Below are positions 39,040 through 48,027 of a stretch of 64,000 bases of DNA, in pieces. Under the pieces are notes generated by a model. The model searched no databases. It was not told where the DNA came from and saw only the letters and a list, made by a program, of their open reading frames with translations. The DNA comes from Corticibacter populi (GTDB lineage Bacteria > Pseudomonadota > Gammaproteobacteria > Burkholderiales > Burkholderiaceae_C), in the NCBI RefSeq assembly GCF_004217315.1, contig NZ_SGWR01000001.1:1116001-1180000 (forward strand). Direction: 5' to 3'. Every line of letters begins with the position of its first letter. Position 1 is the first letter of the stretch. The position numbers and the translations under genes were made by a program.

Positions 39040-39975
39040 TCAGCTTTCCGTCAATGGCGTGGCGGTATGGGCCCTGTTCTGTGCGGGCTGCGCAAGTGCA
39101 CGGCTGGGCAGCGGCACCTCTCCGCTGGCCATGCGGCTGAGCAGGCAATGCAGCATCTCCGTCGAGAGGCCGTGCAGCACCAGCCGGTGACCGGCGCGCA
39201 GCGTGCTCTCAGGCACCAGCGGGTGCTTGTTGTTGAGAAGCACCAGATGCTCGGGTGCGGCAAGGATGCGGGCCACGTAGATCGCCACGGTCTCATCGAG
39301 CTGCAGCGAATTGCTGGCACGCCAGAAATCGTGGTCGGTCAGCAGCAACTGATAGACCGGCGTGTAGAGCTCGATGGCGGTTTGCAAATCCAGCACATTG
39401 AGGCGTCCGCTCGGCAGGTCCTCGAGGCGCAGCGGCGGCTCGACGATCATCGAGAAATCCGGCTCGGCCACCGGCCCCAGTTCGGCGCCCGCGGCGCGCA
39501 GCGCGGTATTGAGGCGGATCACGAAGTTGAAGAGATTGAGGTCGTGCTTGAGGAACAACTCGTCCTTGACGTCATCGATGGCCAGCGGCTCCAGCGGGCT
39601 GGTGGCCACTGGCGTGGGCGCGTTGCGCGCGACGAAGGACAGCACCTGCGAACCCAGATGGAAGTGCCGCAGGATGAACCAGTTGGCCTCCGGCGAGATG
39701 AAGTTGCGCATGCTCCAGGCCAGCAGGCGGTGCAGCAGCCGCGAGTGCGCCCATTTCCTTGGCAGCAGCACCTTGACGAGCTGGATCAGGACGATCGACA
39801 GGCGCGCCAGCGGCCGCGCGAACGGCAACAGGTACTGGCGCGAGGCGCTGCTGGAATCGCGCAGCCAGGCGGCCTTGACGGCATCGGGCAGCGGCGTGCT
39901 CCGGTCCAGGTACAGCGCCAGCCAGGGGCTGGGGTCACGCTCGTCGTGCGGCTGGTCGCGAAAGTCGGTGCTCAT
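39040..39975 (-). CDS. Unrecognised protein coupled to the KAS III fusion gene
   Basis: 311-aa protein I do not recognise. It has no signal peptide. The composition is that of a soluble or peripheral helical protein, with one hydrophobic stretch (LSIVLIQLVKVLLPRK) around residues 60-75. Notable segments are NWFILRHFHLGSQVLSFV, DELFLKHDLNLFNFVI with two acidic/His clusters, and TDHDFWRASNSLQLDE. Its ATG overlaps the stop of the KAS III-diiron gene (ATGA), so the two proteins are made together and probably act on the same substrate. Confidence 0.8.
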   Translation of the reverse strand: MSTDFRDQPHDERDPSPWLALYLDRSTPLPDAVKAAWLRDSSSASRQYLLPFARPLARLSIVLIQLVKVLLPRKWAHSRLLHRLLAWSMRNFISPEANWFILRHFHLGSQVLSFVARNAPTPVATSPLEPLAIDDVKDELFLKHDLNLFNFVIRLNTALRAAGAELGPVAEPDFSMIVEPPLRLEDLPSGRLNVLDLQTAIELYTPVYQLLLTDHDFWRASNSLQLDETVAIYVARILAAPEHLVLLNNKHPLVPESTLRAGHRLVLHGLSTEMLHCLLSRMASGEVPLPSRALAQPAQNRAHTATPLTES

Positions 39976-41969
39976 GCGTGGTCTCCGGTCAGCACATGTT
40001 CGAACTGCATCAGATAGAGCTGCGCGGTGCGCCTCGCCGTGGCGATGATGGCGCGCGCGACCTGCGCGCCATCGTCACCGGCCACGGCCATCTGCACGGC
40101 CACCAGCCAGCGCTCCAGGTGGTCTTCGTCGTTCTCGCCATGGTATTCGAGAAAGCGGAAGCACTCGGGCCCGAGCGGCAGGCTCGCGCGCAGCAGCGGC
40201 AGCAGGCTGGGCACGATGCGCTGGCCGGTACCCTCGATGATGTAGATGGCGCCCAGCAGACCCAGCGGGTCGGGCGTGGCAGCCAGCCCGTGCAGGTAGG
40301 CGTTGAGCGCCTCCCCGCCCGGGTTGCGGCGCAACTGCGTGATGTCCTCGGCCGTGCCGCCGGCCTTGCGGTAATCGCTGAACAGCACCAGGAAGTCGTT
40401 CTGCTCCTCGCCCGCGTGCAGACTGATCAGCGCCGCCAGCGCGGCATGGCGCTGCGTCAGCGAGGCCGCGCCCTCGCGCATCCACAAGCTGCCTTCGCGC
40501 ACCTGCGGAATCCACTGCTGCATCCACTGCACATAGTCGTCCACCGCCATGGCGCCGCCACGGATGCGCTGCACCAGCGGCGTGCGCCAGACCTGCGAGC
40601 GGTAGTCGTGCCAGATGCTGGCCAGCTCGGTCAGCAGGGACGCCAACTGCGGTGGCGCCGCAGCCGGGTCGTGCGGCGGTGCAATCGCCGGGGCATCGGC
40701 TTCAGCCGGCGCGGTGATGGCACTGCCACTGCCACTGGTGCTCGTGTTCGTGTTTGCGCTGTCGCTTGTGTTGGCAGGCCGTACCCCGGCGGTCACAGCA
40801 GCAGCTGTGGAGGCGCCGGTATCCTCCCCATGCGCCTCGACCTCCCAGAGCAGATAACCCGCCGTGAAGCGCCCCGACTCGGGCACGAAACACAGCACCG
40901 TATCGCCCGGCCGCAGGCGAGCTTTTTCCTGTTGCAGGAACTCGGCCAGCATGATGAAGATCGAGGCGGCGCCGGTGTTGCCACGCCAGGCCAGGTTGCT
41001 CCACCAACGCTCGCGCGGGATGGCCAGTTGCGCCTTCTCCAGCAGATCCTGCACCACCGGGATGAAGCGCTCGGATGAGTAGTGGCAGAGGAAATGATCG
41101 ATGCCGCGTGCCGGCAGCCAGCCCTGGTGCGCCAGCTGCGCGTACTCATGGATGCAGACATCGAACAGGTGCGGCAGCAGCCGCGTGTCCTGCCGCAGCG
41201 CCAGCGCGCCGGCCGCCTCGGCCGCGCCCCAGGACGGGAAGTCCAGGTGGCTGGTGTGCCGGTCGGCCGTCAGCCCGAGCTGCATGCATACCGGGTAGTC
41301 GCCGGCGAAGCTGCGCAGATGGCTCCAGCGCAAGCGCATCCGCAATGGCTTTGCCCCGCTGCCGGGCAAGGCGGCCGGCCCGCCCAGCAGTACCGCCCCG
41401 GCGCCATCAGAGAGCATCCAGCGCAGGAAGTGGGCATCGAAGTCGGTTTCGTAACCTTGCGCGGCATAGCGCGAACGCTTGAAAAGCCGCGAAGGCATCT
41501 CGCTGGCCGCGGCCAGCGCCAACGGCTGCCGACCATGCTCGATGGCCAGCGCGGCCGCCTGCAGCGCCCCCACACTGGCGGCGCAGACGCCATGCACCGA
41601 AAGCGTCTCCATCGGCGGCGCCGCCAGCTCGCCCTGGATCATGCTGGCAAAGCCGGGCATCAGCGCATCGCCGCCCGATGAGCCGCTGGCCAGGTAGCCC
41701 AGCTCGGCGAGCTGACGGCCGGCCTGCGACAGGCACTGGCGCACGGCAGCGGCAGCCATGCCGGCGTTGCCGATGACGGTCTGCCCTGCGGGATCGATGG
41801 CATAGTGCCGCTGGCGAATGCCGTTCTCGGCCAGGATGCGCCGCTTGATGCGGCCCGACAGGCGGTTGAGCGGCGCCACATAGGCATCCATGCCGTCGTT
41901 GTCGACGGGCTCACCGGGCAACCAGGCGCTGGCCGACTGCAGGAATACATTGGAATAGGAAACGGGCAT
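39972..41969 (-). CDS. Ketoacyl synthase III fused to a heme-oxygenase-like diiron domain
   Basis: 665 aa. The start ATG 41969 has AAGGAG upstream; the frame stays open further 5' without similarity. Residues 1-380 are a thiolase-fold KAS III with a full triad: Cys129 (HGVCAASVG), His296 (LCHYSSERF) and Asn331 (RGNTGAASI). A Ser/Thr/Ala/Pro-rich linker spans about 385-435. Residues 440-665 are a helical heme-oxygenase-like (TenA/HDO) domain with E521/E522, E579 (IIEGTGQR), H610, D614 and H617; the E-31-H-x3-D-x2-H spacing matches diiron HDO enzymes such as UndA and SznF. A likely role is acyl condensation followed by oxidation of the product (inference). The product is unknown. Confidence 0.82.
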   Translation of the reverse strand: MPVSYSNVFLQSASAWLPGEPVDNDGMDAYVAPLNRLSGRIKRRILAENGIRQRHYAIDPAGQTVIGNAGMAAAAVRQCLSQAGRQLAELGYLASGSSGGDALMPGFASMIQGELAAPPMETLSVHGVCAASVGALQAAALAIEHGRQPLALAAASEMPSRLFKRSRYAAQGYETDFDAHFLRWMLSDGAGAVLLGGPAALPGSGAKPLRMRLRWSHLRSFAGDYPVCMQLGLTADRHTSHLDFPSWGAAEAAGALALRQDTRLLPHLFDVCIHEYAQLAHQGWLPARGIDHFLCHYSSERFIPVVQDLLEKAQLAIPRERWWSNLAWRGNTGAASIFIMLAEFLQQEKARLRPGDTVLCFVPESGRFTAGYLLWEVEAHGEDTGASTAAAVTAGVRPANTSDSANTNTSTSGSGSAITAPAEADAPAIAPPHDPAAAPPQLASLLTELASIWHDYRSQVWRTPLVQRIRGGAMAVDDYVQWMQQWIPQVREGSLWMREGAASLTQRHAALAALISLHAGEEQNDFLVLFSDYRKAGGTAEDITQLRRNPGGEALNAYLHGLAATPDPLGLLGAIYIIEGTGQRIVPSLLPLLRASLPLGPECFRFLEYHGENDEDHLERWLVAVQMAVAGDDGAQVARAIIATARRTAQLYLMQFEHVLTGDHA

Positions 41970-42234
41970 GGCAACTCCTTGGAGGGCTCGACTATATCGG
42001 CACCGCGCCGCCTGCTCTTGCGCTGCGGCGGGCCTTGGCAGGCATTCTGTTGCCATCGATACCAAATTCTTCTCAGTTGCTTCCCGGTATCGAAAAACGC
42101 ATCTCTTGGCACGATCCGGTGGCCATTCCGTCCTCCAACCGCACTGAAAAGGCGCCATGGATTCCGTAGAATCCGAGGTCACTCTTCTGCTTCTGGCCGC
42201 CCGCTGCGGGGGCTCCTCACCCATTCCCACTCCC

Positions 42235-42942
42235 ATGCACGCATTCCTCAAAGGGCTTGGCGGCAGCCTCTCCATTGCGGCGGGCTATTTCCCGGTCGCC
42301 ATCTCGTTTGGCCTGGCGGCCATGGAAGCGGGGCTGCCGGCCTGGGCCGTGATGATGGTATCCGTGCTCGTGTATGCGGGCGCCAGCCAGTTCCTTCTCA
42401 TCAGCCTGCTGGGCTCCGGCGCCGGCCTGGCCGCCAGCGTCTCGACCGTGCTGCTGATGAACCTCCGCCATGTGTTCTACGGGCCGGCACTGGCCACGCA
42501 GTTGCCGGCGCCCGGTCACGGCCCGCAATTGCCCTCGCCGCTGCTGGCCTTCGGACTGACCGATGAAGTGTTTGCCACCAGCATGAGCAAGATCGGACAG
42601 GTGCCTCCAAGGCAGCGCCAGGCCTGGTATGCGGGCATGGCGCTGGGCGCCTATGCGGCCTGGATCGCCGGCACCGCGTGCGGAACCTTGCTGGTGGGAG
42701 ACCTGGGCGCCTGGCCACAGTGGCTGCGCGATGGCCTGGCCTTCGTGCTGCCGGCGCTCTTCTTCACACTGCTGCTCGACGCCGGGTTGCGTCGCTGGCG
42801 CATGGCCGTCTGCACAGCGGCGCTGGCCGCTGCGCTGCTGTCCCGGTGGCTGCCGGCACACCATGCATTGGTGCTGGCCATCGTGCTGGGCGCGGCTTGC
42901 CATGCGCTGAGCCAGCGCCAGCGTGCCCTCGTCCACGCCTGA
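42235..42942 (+). CDS. azlC: Branched-chain amino acid exporter large subunit AzlC
   Basis: 235-aa inner-membrane protein. AzlC signatures include LSIAAGYFPVAISFGLAAMEAGLP, YAGASQFLLISLLGSGAG, LLMNLRHVFYG and AFGLTDEVFATS. Five or more hydrophobic helices follow. ATG 42235 fits the family start; the frame is open from ATG 42157, which would add 26 residues. With AzlD it forms a branched-chain amino acid efflux pair. It is divergent from the KAS III operon; the 265 bp between show no recognisable regulatory site. Confidence 0.9.
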   Translation: MHAFLKGLGGSLSIAAGYFPVAISFGLAAMEAGLPAWAVMMVSVLVYAGASQFLLISLLGSGAGLAASVSTVLLMNLRHVFYGPALATQLPAPGHGPQLPSPLLAFGLTDEVFATSMSKIGQVPPRQRQAWYAGMALGAYAAWIAGTACGTLLVGDLGAWPQWLRDGLAFVLPALFFTLLLDAGLRRWRMAVCTAALAAALLSRWLPAHHALVLAIVLGAACHALSQRQRALVHA

Positions 42943-42956
42943 ACGGAAATCACCGC

Positions 42957-43313
42957 ATGTCGCGCATCGAATGGATCATCCTGCTCAGCGGCGTGGGCAC
43001 CTTTGCACTGCGCTGGCTGCCACTGCGGCAAGCCCGGCGCCGGCTTCGCCGGCCGCTGGCCGATGCCGCGCCCTCGGCACTGCAACGGCTGCTGGCTGGC
43101 ATTGGCCCGGCGGCCATTGCCGCACTGCTGATGGTTTCGCTGCTGTCTCTGCCGGCCACGGCGGGCCCGGCGCAGGGGCTGCCAGGCCGTCAGATCATCG
43201 CCGCAGCGCTGGCACTGCTGCTGGTCTGGCTGCTGCGCCTGCGCGTCAAGGGCATCGCCATGCCCACGCTGGCCGGCGCATTGGCCTATGGCCTGCTGCT
43301 GCAGTGGCTGTAG
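42957..43313 (+). CDS. azlD: Branched-chain amino acid exporter small subunit AzlD
   Basis: 118-aa protein with four hydrophobic helices (IEWIILLSGVGTFALRWLPL; IGPAAIAALLMVSLLSL; two more) in the AzlD family. It begins 14 bp after azlC, and GAACGGAAA is a weak ribosome site. It is convergent with lolA over a shared hairpin. Confidence 0.87.
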   Translation: MSRIEWIILLSGVGTFALRWLPLRQARRRLRRPLADAAPSALQRLLAGIGPAAIAALLMVSLLSLPATAGPAQGLPGRQIIAAALALLLVWLLRLRVKGIAMPTLAGALAYGLLLQWL

Positions 43314-43315
43314 CC

Positions 43316-43333
43316 GCCGCCCTGGCGGGCGGC
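43316..43333. other. Hairpin between convergent azlD and lolA
   Basis: A 7-bp perfect GC stem (GCCGCCC/GGGCGGC) with a TGGC loop fills the 21-bp gap between the two stop codons. It lacks U-tracts on either side but may stop or stabilise both transcripts. Confidence 0.4.
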
Positions 43334-43334
43334 A

Positions 43335-43976
43335 TCACTGAGCAGCGTCGTGGATCACGTCGGCATCGGCCGGAGGCGTGAAGCGAAACTGCGCCGCATC
43401 GACCGGCGCGTTGGGTTCAAAGTTCTCGAAACGCAGCGCCGAGTGCTGCGAGAAGCTGTCCTCGATGTCCAGCGCCGCCAGGTGCTCGCCCTGGAAACCG
43501 ATGCGCACGCTGCGCAACTGGCCATCGGTGGCCTTGGGCGTGGCCACCACCCATTGCAGCCCATCGGCCGCAGGGCCGCTTTGCAGCGTGAAGTCGCGCT
43601 CCAGCGACGCGCGCGAAGTGGCCGACGAGAGGATCGCCGCCGGCGTGCTGTCGAGTGCCTGTTGCTGCGGGCGCGAGGTGGCCTGGTTCAGATCCTCGTC
43701 ATACACCCACAGGGTCGTGCCGTCGCCGACGATCTGCTGCGGGAAGGGCTTGAGGTAGTCGAAGCGGAACTTGCCGGGCCGCTCGAAGGCGAAGGTGCCG
43801 CTCGAGCGGCTCACCCGGCCCGGCTGGCCGTCGCGCTCCGGCGCGGTGACGGTCTGCGTGAAGCTCGATTGGCCCGAGCGCACGTTCTGCAGGAACGCAT
43901 CGAGCGCCTGCAGGCCATCGGCCATGGCCAGACTGGACGCCAGCGACAAAGCCAGCATTGCAATGGATTTCTTCAT
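43335..43976 (-). CDS. lolA: Outer-membrane lipoprotein carrier LolA
   Basis: 213 aa with the signal peptide MKKSIAMLALSLASSLAMA cleaved before DGLQALDAFLQNV. LolA ferries lipoproteins from LolCDE to LolB across the periplasm. Family segments are SSFTQTV, SSGTFAFERPGKFRFDYLKPFPQQIVGDG and LWVYDEDLNQATSR. ATG 43976 has AAGGTGAGG upstream. Its usual neighbour ftsK is not present. The 337-bp gap 43977-44313 to amn holds a short hairpin (CGGAGC/GCTCCG, 44128-44144) and nothing else I can identify. Confidence 0.93.
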   Translation of the reverse strand: MKKSIAMLALSLASSLAMADGLQALDAFLQNVRSGQSSFTQTVTAPERDGQPGRVSRSSGTFAFERPGKFRFDYLKPFPQQIVGDGTTLWVYDEDLNQATSRPQQQALDSTPAAILSSATSRASLERDFTLQSGPAADGLQWVVATPKATDGQLRSVRIGFQGEHLAALDIEDSFSQHSALRFENFEPNAPVDAAQFRFTPPADADVIHDAAQ

Positions 43977-44313
43977 CCTCACCTTTCTGTCAATCGTGTA
44001 CTCATATGCCGCGCCGGCGGTGCCGGCACGCGGCCCTGCGTGGGAAGAGGCTTGGAGGGCCGGGAGGGCCGCAAGTTCGACGCGTCCAACTACAACGCGC
44101 GGGCTTTGCCGAAGTTTACAGAGCATCCGGAGCCATTAGCTCCGCCGGGGGGGCTGGGGTCTTGCACGTCTTGCGCCGTCATGCCGCGGACTTGTTCGGC
44201 GGCATAATCCCTGCAAGAGAGTACAGGCGCCCAGAACACGACCTCCGCCTCCTGACGCGCCCGGGCGTCTCCGCAAGCACGACACCGCCACGGGCCCTGC
44301 CACCACCATCCGC

Positions 44314-45828
44314 ATGACGCAAACTCCCCATTTCAGCCTCCATCACGATGCCGCCAGCGCGCTGGCGGCCGTGCAGACCATCTACAACCAGCAGATTGCC
44401 CATCTGCGCGAGGGTCTGGCGCGCTTCATCGCCGGCGAGGACACGGGCCGCATCCAGGCCTTCTACCCCTGTGTGCGCATCGAACCGGCCCCCACCGCCG
44501 GCAGCGCGCTGGCCTCGTTCGATACCCAGTCGGCCTATGGCTTCGTGGCCGGGCCGGGCCGCTACGAATCGACGCTGACCCGCCCCGACCTGTTCGCCCA
44601 TTACTACCGCGAGCAGTTCGAGCTGCTGATCCGCCACCACGGCGTGCCGCTGGAAGTGGGCTTGAGCCAGGAGCCAATCCCGGTGCACTTCGCCGCCAGC
44701 GAGCAAGGCCTGGCCGAGGCCGATTTCGACTTCGCCCGCAAGCAGTTGATGCACATGTATTTCGATGCACCCGATCTGGCCGCAGTGGACGACACGGTCG
44801 CCAATGGCACGCGCTTCTACGCGCCGGGCGAGGCCATGCCGCTGTCGCTGTTCTCGGCCCAGCGCGTCGATCTGTCGCTGCAGCGCCTGCGGCACTACAG
44901 CGGCACCTCGGCCGAATGTTTCCAGAACTTCGTGCTGTTCACCAACTACCAGTTCTATGTGGAAGAGTTCGTGCGCATGGGATTGGCGCAGATGCAGGAT
45001 CCGGCCAGCCCCTACATCGCCTTCATCGAACCGGGCAACCGCGTCACCTGGCGCGAGGGCTACACGCCGCCTGCCGGCCACCTCTACCCCGCCAACAGTC
45101 GATCCGGCCGCCACAGCGGCGGCGCCACCGGGCGGCTGCCGCAAATGCCGGCCTACCACCTGGTCAGGGAAGGCAACCAGGGCATCAGCCTGATCAACAT
45201 CGGCGTGGGCCCGGCCAATGCCAAGAACATCACCGACCACATCGCCGTGCTGCGCCCGCATGCGTGGATCATGGTGGGCCATTGCGCCGGCCTGCAGAAC
45301 AGCCAGAAGCTGGGCGACTACGTGCTCGCGCACGGCTATATCCGCGACGACCACGTGCTCGACGACGATCTGCCGGTGTGGGTGCCGATCCCGGCGCTGG
45401 CCGAGGTGCAGCTGGCCCTGGAGCAGGCCGTGGCCGAAGTGGCCGGCGTGCAGGGCGTGGCCCTCAAGAGCGTAATGCGCACCGGCTCGGTGGCCAGCAC
45501 CGACAACCGCAACTGGGAACTGCTGGACCATCGCATCCCGCTGCAGCGCTTCCGCCAGGGCCGCGCCATCGCACTGGACATGGAAAGCGCCACCATCGCC
45601 ACCAACGGCTATCGCTTTCGCGTGCCGTATGGCACGCTGCTGTGCGTGAGCGACAAGCCCTTGCATGGCGAGCTGAAGCTGCCCGGCATGGCCGACCAGT
45701 TCTATCGCGGCCGCGTGCTGCAGCACCTGCAGATCGGCATCAAGGCCATCGAGATCCTGCAGGTGCAGGAGGCCGTGCGCCTGCACAGCCGCAAGCTGCG
45801 CAGCCACGCCGACGTGGCCTTCCGCTGA
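44314..45828 (+). CDS. amn: AMP nucleosidase
   Basis: 504 aa (E. coli 484). It cleaves AMP to adenine and ribose 5-phosphate, a control point of the adenylate pool. The N-terminal regulatory domain is residues 1-180 (YPCVRIE, GRYESTLTRPDLF). The catalytic nucleoside-phosphorylase-like domain includes SLINIGVGPANAKNITDHIAVLRP, WIMVGHCAGL, LALDMESATIATNGY (active-site Glu) and LLCVSDKPLHGELK. It ends 10 bp before a small kinase gene and is likely co-transcribed with it. Confidence 0.96.
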   Translation: MTQTPHFSLHHDAASALAAVQTIYNQQIAHLREGLARFIAGEDTGRIQAFYPCVRIEPAPTAGSALASFDTQSAYGFVAGPGRYESTLTRPDLFAHYYREQFELLIRHHGVPLEVGLSQEPIPVHFAASEQGLAEADFDFARKQLMHMYFDAPDLAAVDDTVANGTRFYAPGEAMPLSLFSAQRVDLSLQRLRHYSGTSAECFQNFVLFTNYQFYVEEFVRMGLAQMQDPASPYIAFIEPGNRVTWREGYTPPAGHLYPANSRSGRHSGGATGRLPQMPAYHLVREGNQGISLINIGVGPANAKNITDHIAVLRPHAWIMVGHCAGLQNSQKLGDYVLAHGYIRDDHVLDDDLPVWVPIPALAEVQLALEQAVAEVAGVQGVALKSVMRTGSVASTDNRNWELLDHRIPLQRFRQGRAIALDMESATIATNGYRFRVPYGTLLCVSDKPLHGELKLPGMADQFYRGRVLQHLQIGIKAIEILQVQEAVRLHSRKLRSHADVAFR

Positions 45829-45838
45829 ACGCCTGCCC

Positions 45839-46354
45839 ATGTCTGCACGGATATTCAACCCGGATGCGTATCTGCAGACGCCTCAAGGCCGGATCTACAC
45901 CTCCGAGCGCAATGCCCAGGCTTGGGAACAGCTTTACCGGGACCTCGCAGCAGCACTGAAGCACGCCGATCCGGCCCGCAGCCGCCTCTACCTGGTCATG
46001 GGCCTGCAAGGCGGTGGCAAGACCCACTGGATTGCGCAGCAGGAGGCTCGCTCCGATTCGAATGTACTGTTTCTCGATGCAGCCCTGCCCGCCCGCCGAC
46101 ATCGCCAGCGCGCCATTGGGTTGGCGCGCGAACATGGCATACCGGTCATTGGCGTATGGGTCCAGGTGACACTGGAGTTGGCCCTGTCGCGGAATGCGCG
46201 GCGAACTGGCGATGAATTGGTGCCAGAAGCGGCGATCCGCAGCGTGTTTTCGATGCTGGAGCCGCCCTGCACCGAAGAAGGCTTCACGGACCTGATGATG
46301 ATGGACGCAACTGCTGCGCAAGCCGACGCGGCGGCCCGTACGGCTCAGCCCTGA
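45839..46354 (+). CDS. P-loop kinase-like protein (AAA_33/zeta-toxin-like)
   Basis: 171 aa, cytosolic. Walker A is GLQGGGKTHW (residues about 55-64), followed by NVLFLDAAL in the position of a substrate-side Asp, and VIGVWVQVTLELALSRNARRTGDELVPE, resembling the lid and Arg region of small AAA_33 nucleotide kinases. No antitoxin-like partner is next to it, so a toxin role is unlikely. Its 3' end overlaps the convergent yejF gene by 10 bp. Confidence 0.75.
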   Translation: MSARIFNPDAYLQTPQGRIYTSERNAQAWEQLYRDLAAALKHADPARSRLYLVMGLQGGGKTHWIAQQEARSDSNVLFLDAALPARRHRQRAIGLAREHGIPVIGVWVQVTLELALSRNARRTGDELVPEAAIRSVFSMLEPPCTEEGFTDLMMMDATAAQADAAARTAQP

Positions 46355-48027
46355 CTTCGCTGTGGACGGCTGTCCTGCCGGCCCATGCCGGCGGCCGCCA
46401 CCAGTGCCTGGGTGTAGGGGTGCCGGGGTTGCCCCAGCACCTGTTCGACGGTACCCGCCTCCACCTGCTGTCCATTCTTCATGACCAGCACACGGTGTGC
46501 CATGGCGCGCACCACATCCACATCGTGGGTGATCAGCAGATAGGCGAGGCCCCGCTCGCGCTGCAGGCGCTGCAGCAAGGCCAGTACCTGCTGCTGGATG
46601 GTGGCGTCGAGCGCACTGGTTGGCTCGTCGAGCACCAGCACGGCGGGCTCGACGACCAGGGCCCGGGCGATCGCAATGCGCTGGCGCTGGCCGCCGGAGA
46701 ACTCATGCGGATAGCGCTCGAGCAGGCCCGAAAACTGCGCCTCGTCCAGCCCGACCTCGGCGAGCATGGCCAGCACCCGGGCGCGCCGCTGAGCCGGCGC
46801 CAGCGTCGGTGCATGCACCAGCAGACCTTCCTCGACGATCTCGCCGATCGTCAGGCGCGGCGAGAGCGCCGAGTAAGGATCCTGGAACACCACCTGCACA
46901 TGCTGCCGCAAGCCCTGGTTATGGGCATTGTTGCGGGCGGCCGGCTGCTGCCAGCGGCGGCCGTCCAGCAGCAGTTCGCCACGGCACGGCAACAGGCCCA
47001 GCACGGCCTGTGCCAGCGTGGTCTTGCCCGAGCCCGATTCGCCAACGACAGCCAGTGTCTCGCCCGCATGCAGCCCGAAGTCCAACGCCTTGACGGCGGC
47101 AAAGCGGCCCTTGCGGAACCAGCCGCGCAGCCCGCCCAGCGGCACCTCGTAGTCGACCTCCAGCTGACGCGCCTGCAGCCACAGCGGGCCTGGCGGCTCG
47201 GGCAGCGCAACCACGTCGCGCGCCGGGCGGCTGCCGATGAGCTTGCGGGTGTAGGCCTGCTGTGGCACTTCGAAAATTTGCGCCACCGGCCCCTGCTCGA
47301 CGATGTGGCCGCTTTGCATGACGGCCACGCGGTCGGCGAACTGGCGCACTAGGTGCAGGTCGTGCGTGATGAGCAGAATGGCCATGCCGGTCTCGCGCTG
47401 CAAGTCGGCCAGCAGCCCGAGGATCTGCAGACGCAGGTTGACGTCCAGTGCGGTGGTGGGCTCGTCGGCAATCAGCAGCTTGGGCCGGTTGGCCAGTGCC
47501 ATGGCGATCATGGCGCGCTGGCGCTGGCCGCCGCTGAGCTGGTGCGGGTAGGCCGCGGCGCGGCGCACGGGCTCGGGGATGCCGGTTTTCTGCAGCAACT
47601 CGACGGCAGCCTGCCAGGCCGCGGGCCGCGCCAGCCCCTGCTTGAGCTGCACGACCTCGGCGATCTGCCGGCCCACCGTCATCAGCGGATTGAGTGCCGT
47701 CATCGGCTCCTGGAACACCACGGCGATCTCGCCGCCGCGCACGGCGCGCAGGCGGGCATCGCCCAGCTGCAACAAATCCTGGCCGTCGAACTGCGCCTGG
47801 CCCGAGACCTGCGCGCCTTCGAGCAGTCGCAGCAGACTCAGCGCAGTGACGGTCTTGCCCGAGCCGGACTCGCCCACCAGCGCCAGCTTCTCGCCAGGCT
47901 GGATCCGGAAATCCACACCAGCCACCACGCTCTTGCGACCACGCCCCTGGCCGAAGGCCACGCGCAGGCCGCGCACGTCCAGCAGCGGCGCATCGTGAGG
48001 CAGGTCGGGATGCAGGGCCTCGCTCAT
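46345..48027 (-). CDS. yejF: Oligopeptide ABC importer, double ATPase YejF
   Basis: 560 aa with two complete ABC domains. N-half: [40 protein letters not shown]-half: [39 protein letters not shown]. The [16 protein letters not shown] and oligopeptide-type tails ([15 protein letters not shown]) match the YejF/DppD-F group. YejABEF imports peptides, including microcin C-like compounds. Its start overlaps yejE (ATGA-type). Genes for yejA and yejB are not upstream. Confidence 0.93.
   Translation of the reverse strand: MSEALHPDLPHDAPLLDVRGLRVAFGQGRGRKSVVAGVDFRIQPGEKLALVGESGSGKTVTALSLLRLLEGAQVSGQAQFDGQDLLQLGDARLRAVRGGEIAVVFQEPMTALNPLMTVGRQIAEVVQLKQGLARPAAWQAAVELLQKTGIPEPVRRAAAYPHQLSGGQRQRAMIAMALANRPKLLIADEPTTALDVNLRLQILGLLADLQRETGMAILLITHDLHLVRQFADRVAVMQSGHIVEQGPVAQIFEVPQQAYTRKLIGSRPARDVVALPEPPGPLWLQARQLEVDYEVPLGGLRGWFRKGRFAAVKALDFGLHAGETLAVVGESGSGKTTLAQAVLGLLPCRGELLLDGRRWQQPAARNNAHNQGLRQHVQVVFQDPYSALSPRLTIGEIVEEGLLVHAPTLAPAQRRARVLAMLAEVGLDEAQFSGLLERYPHEFSGGQRQRIAIARALVVEPAVLVLDEPTSALDATIQQQVLALLQRLQRERGLAYLLITHDVDVVRAMAHRVLVMKNGQQVEAGTVEQVLGQPRHPYTQALVAAAGMGRQDSRPQRSQG

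Noticed and set aside
45839-46354. Zeta-type toxin of a toxin-antitoxin pair
   Set aside because: No small antitoxin gene lies next to it; it follows amn and looks like a stand-alone kinase.
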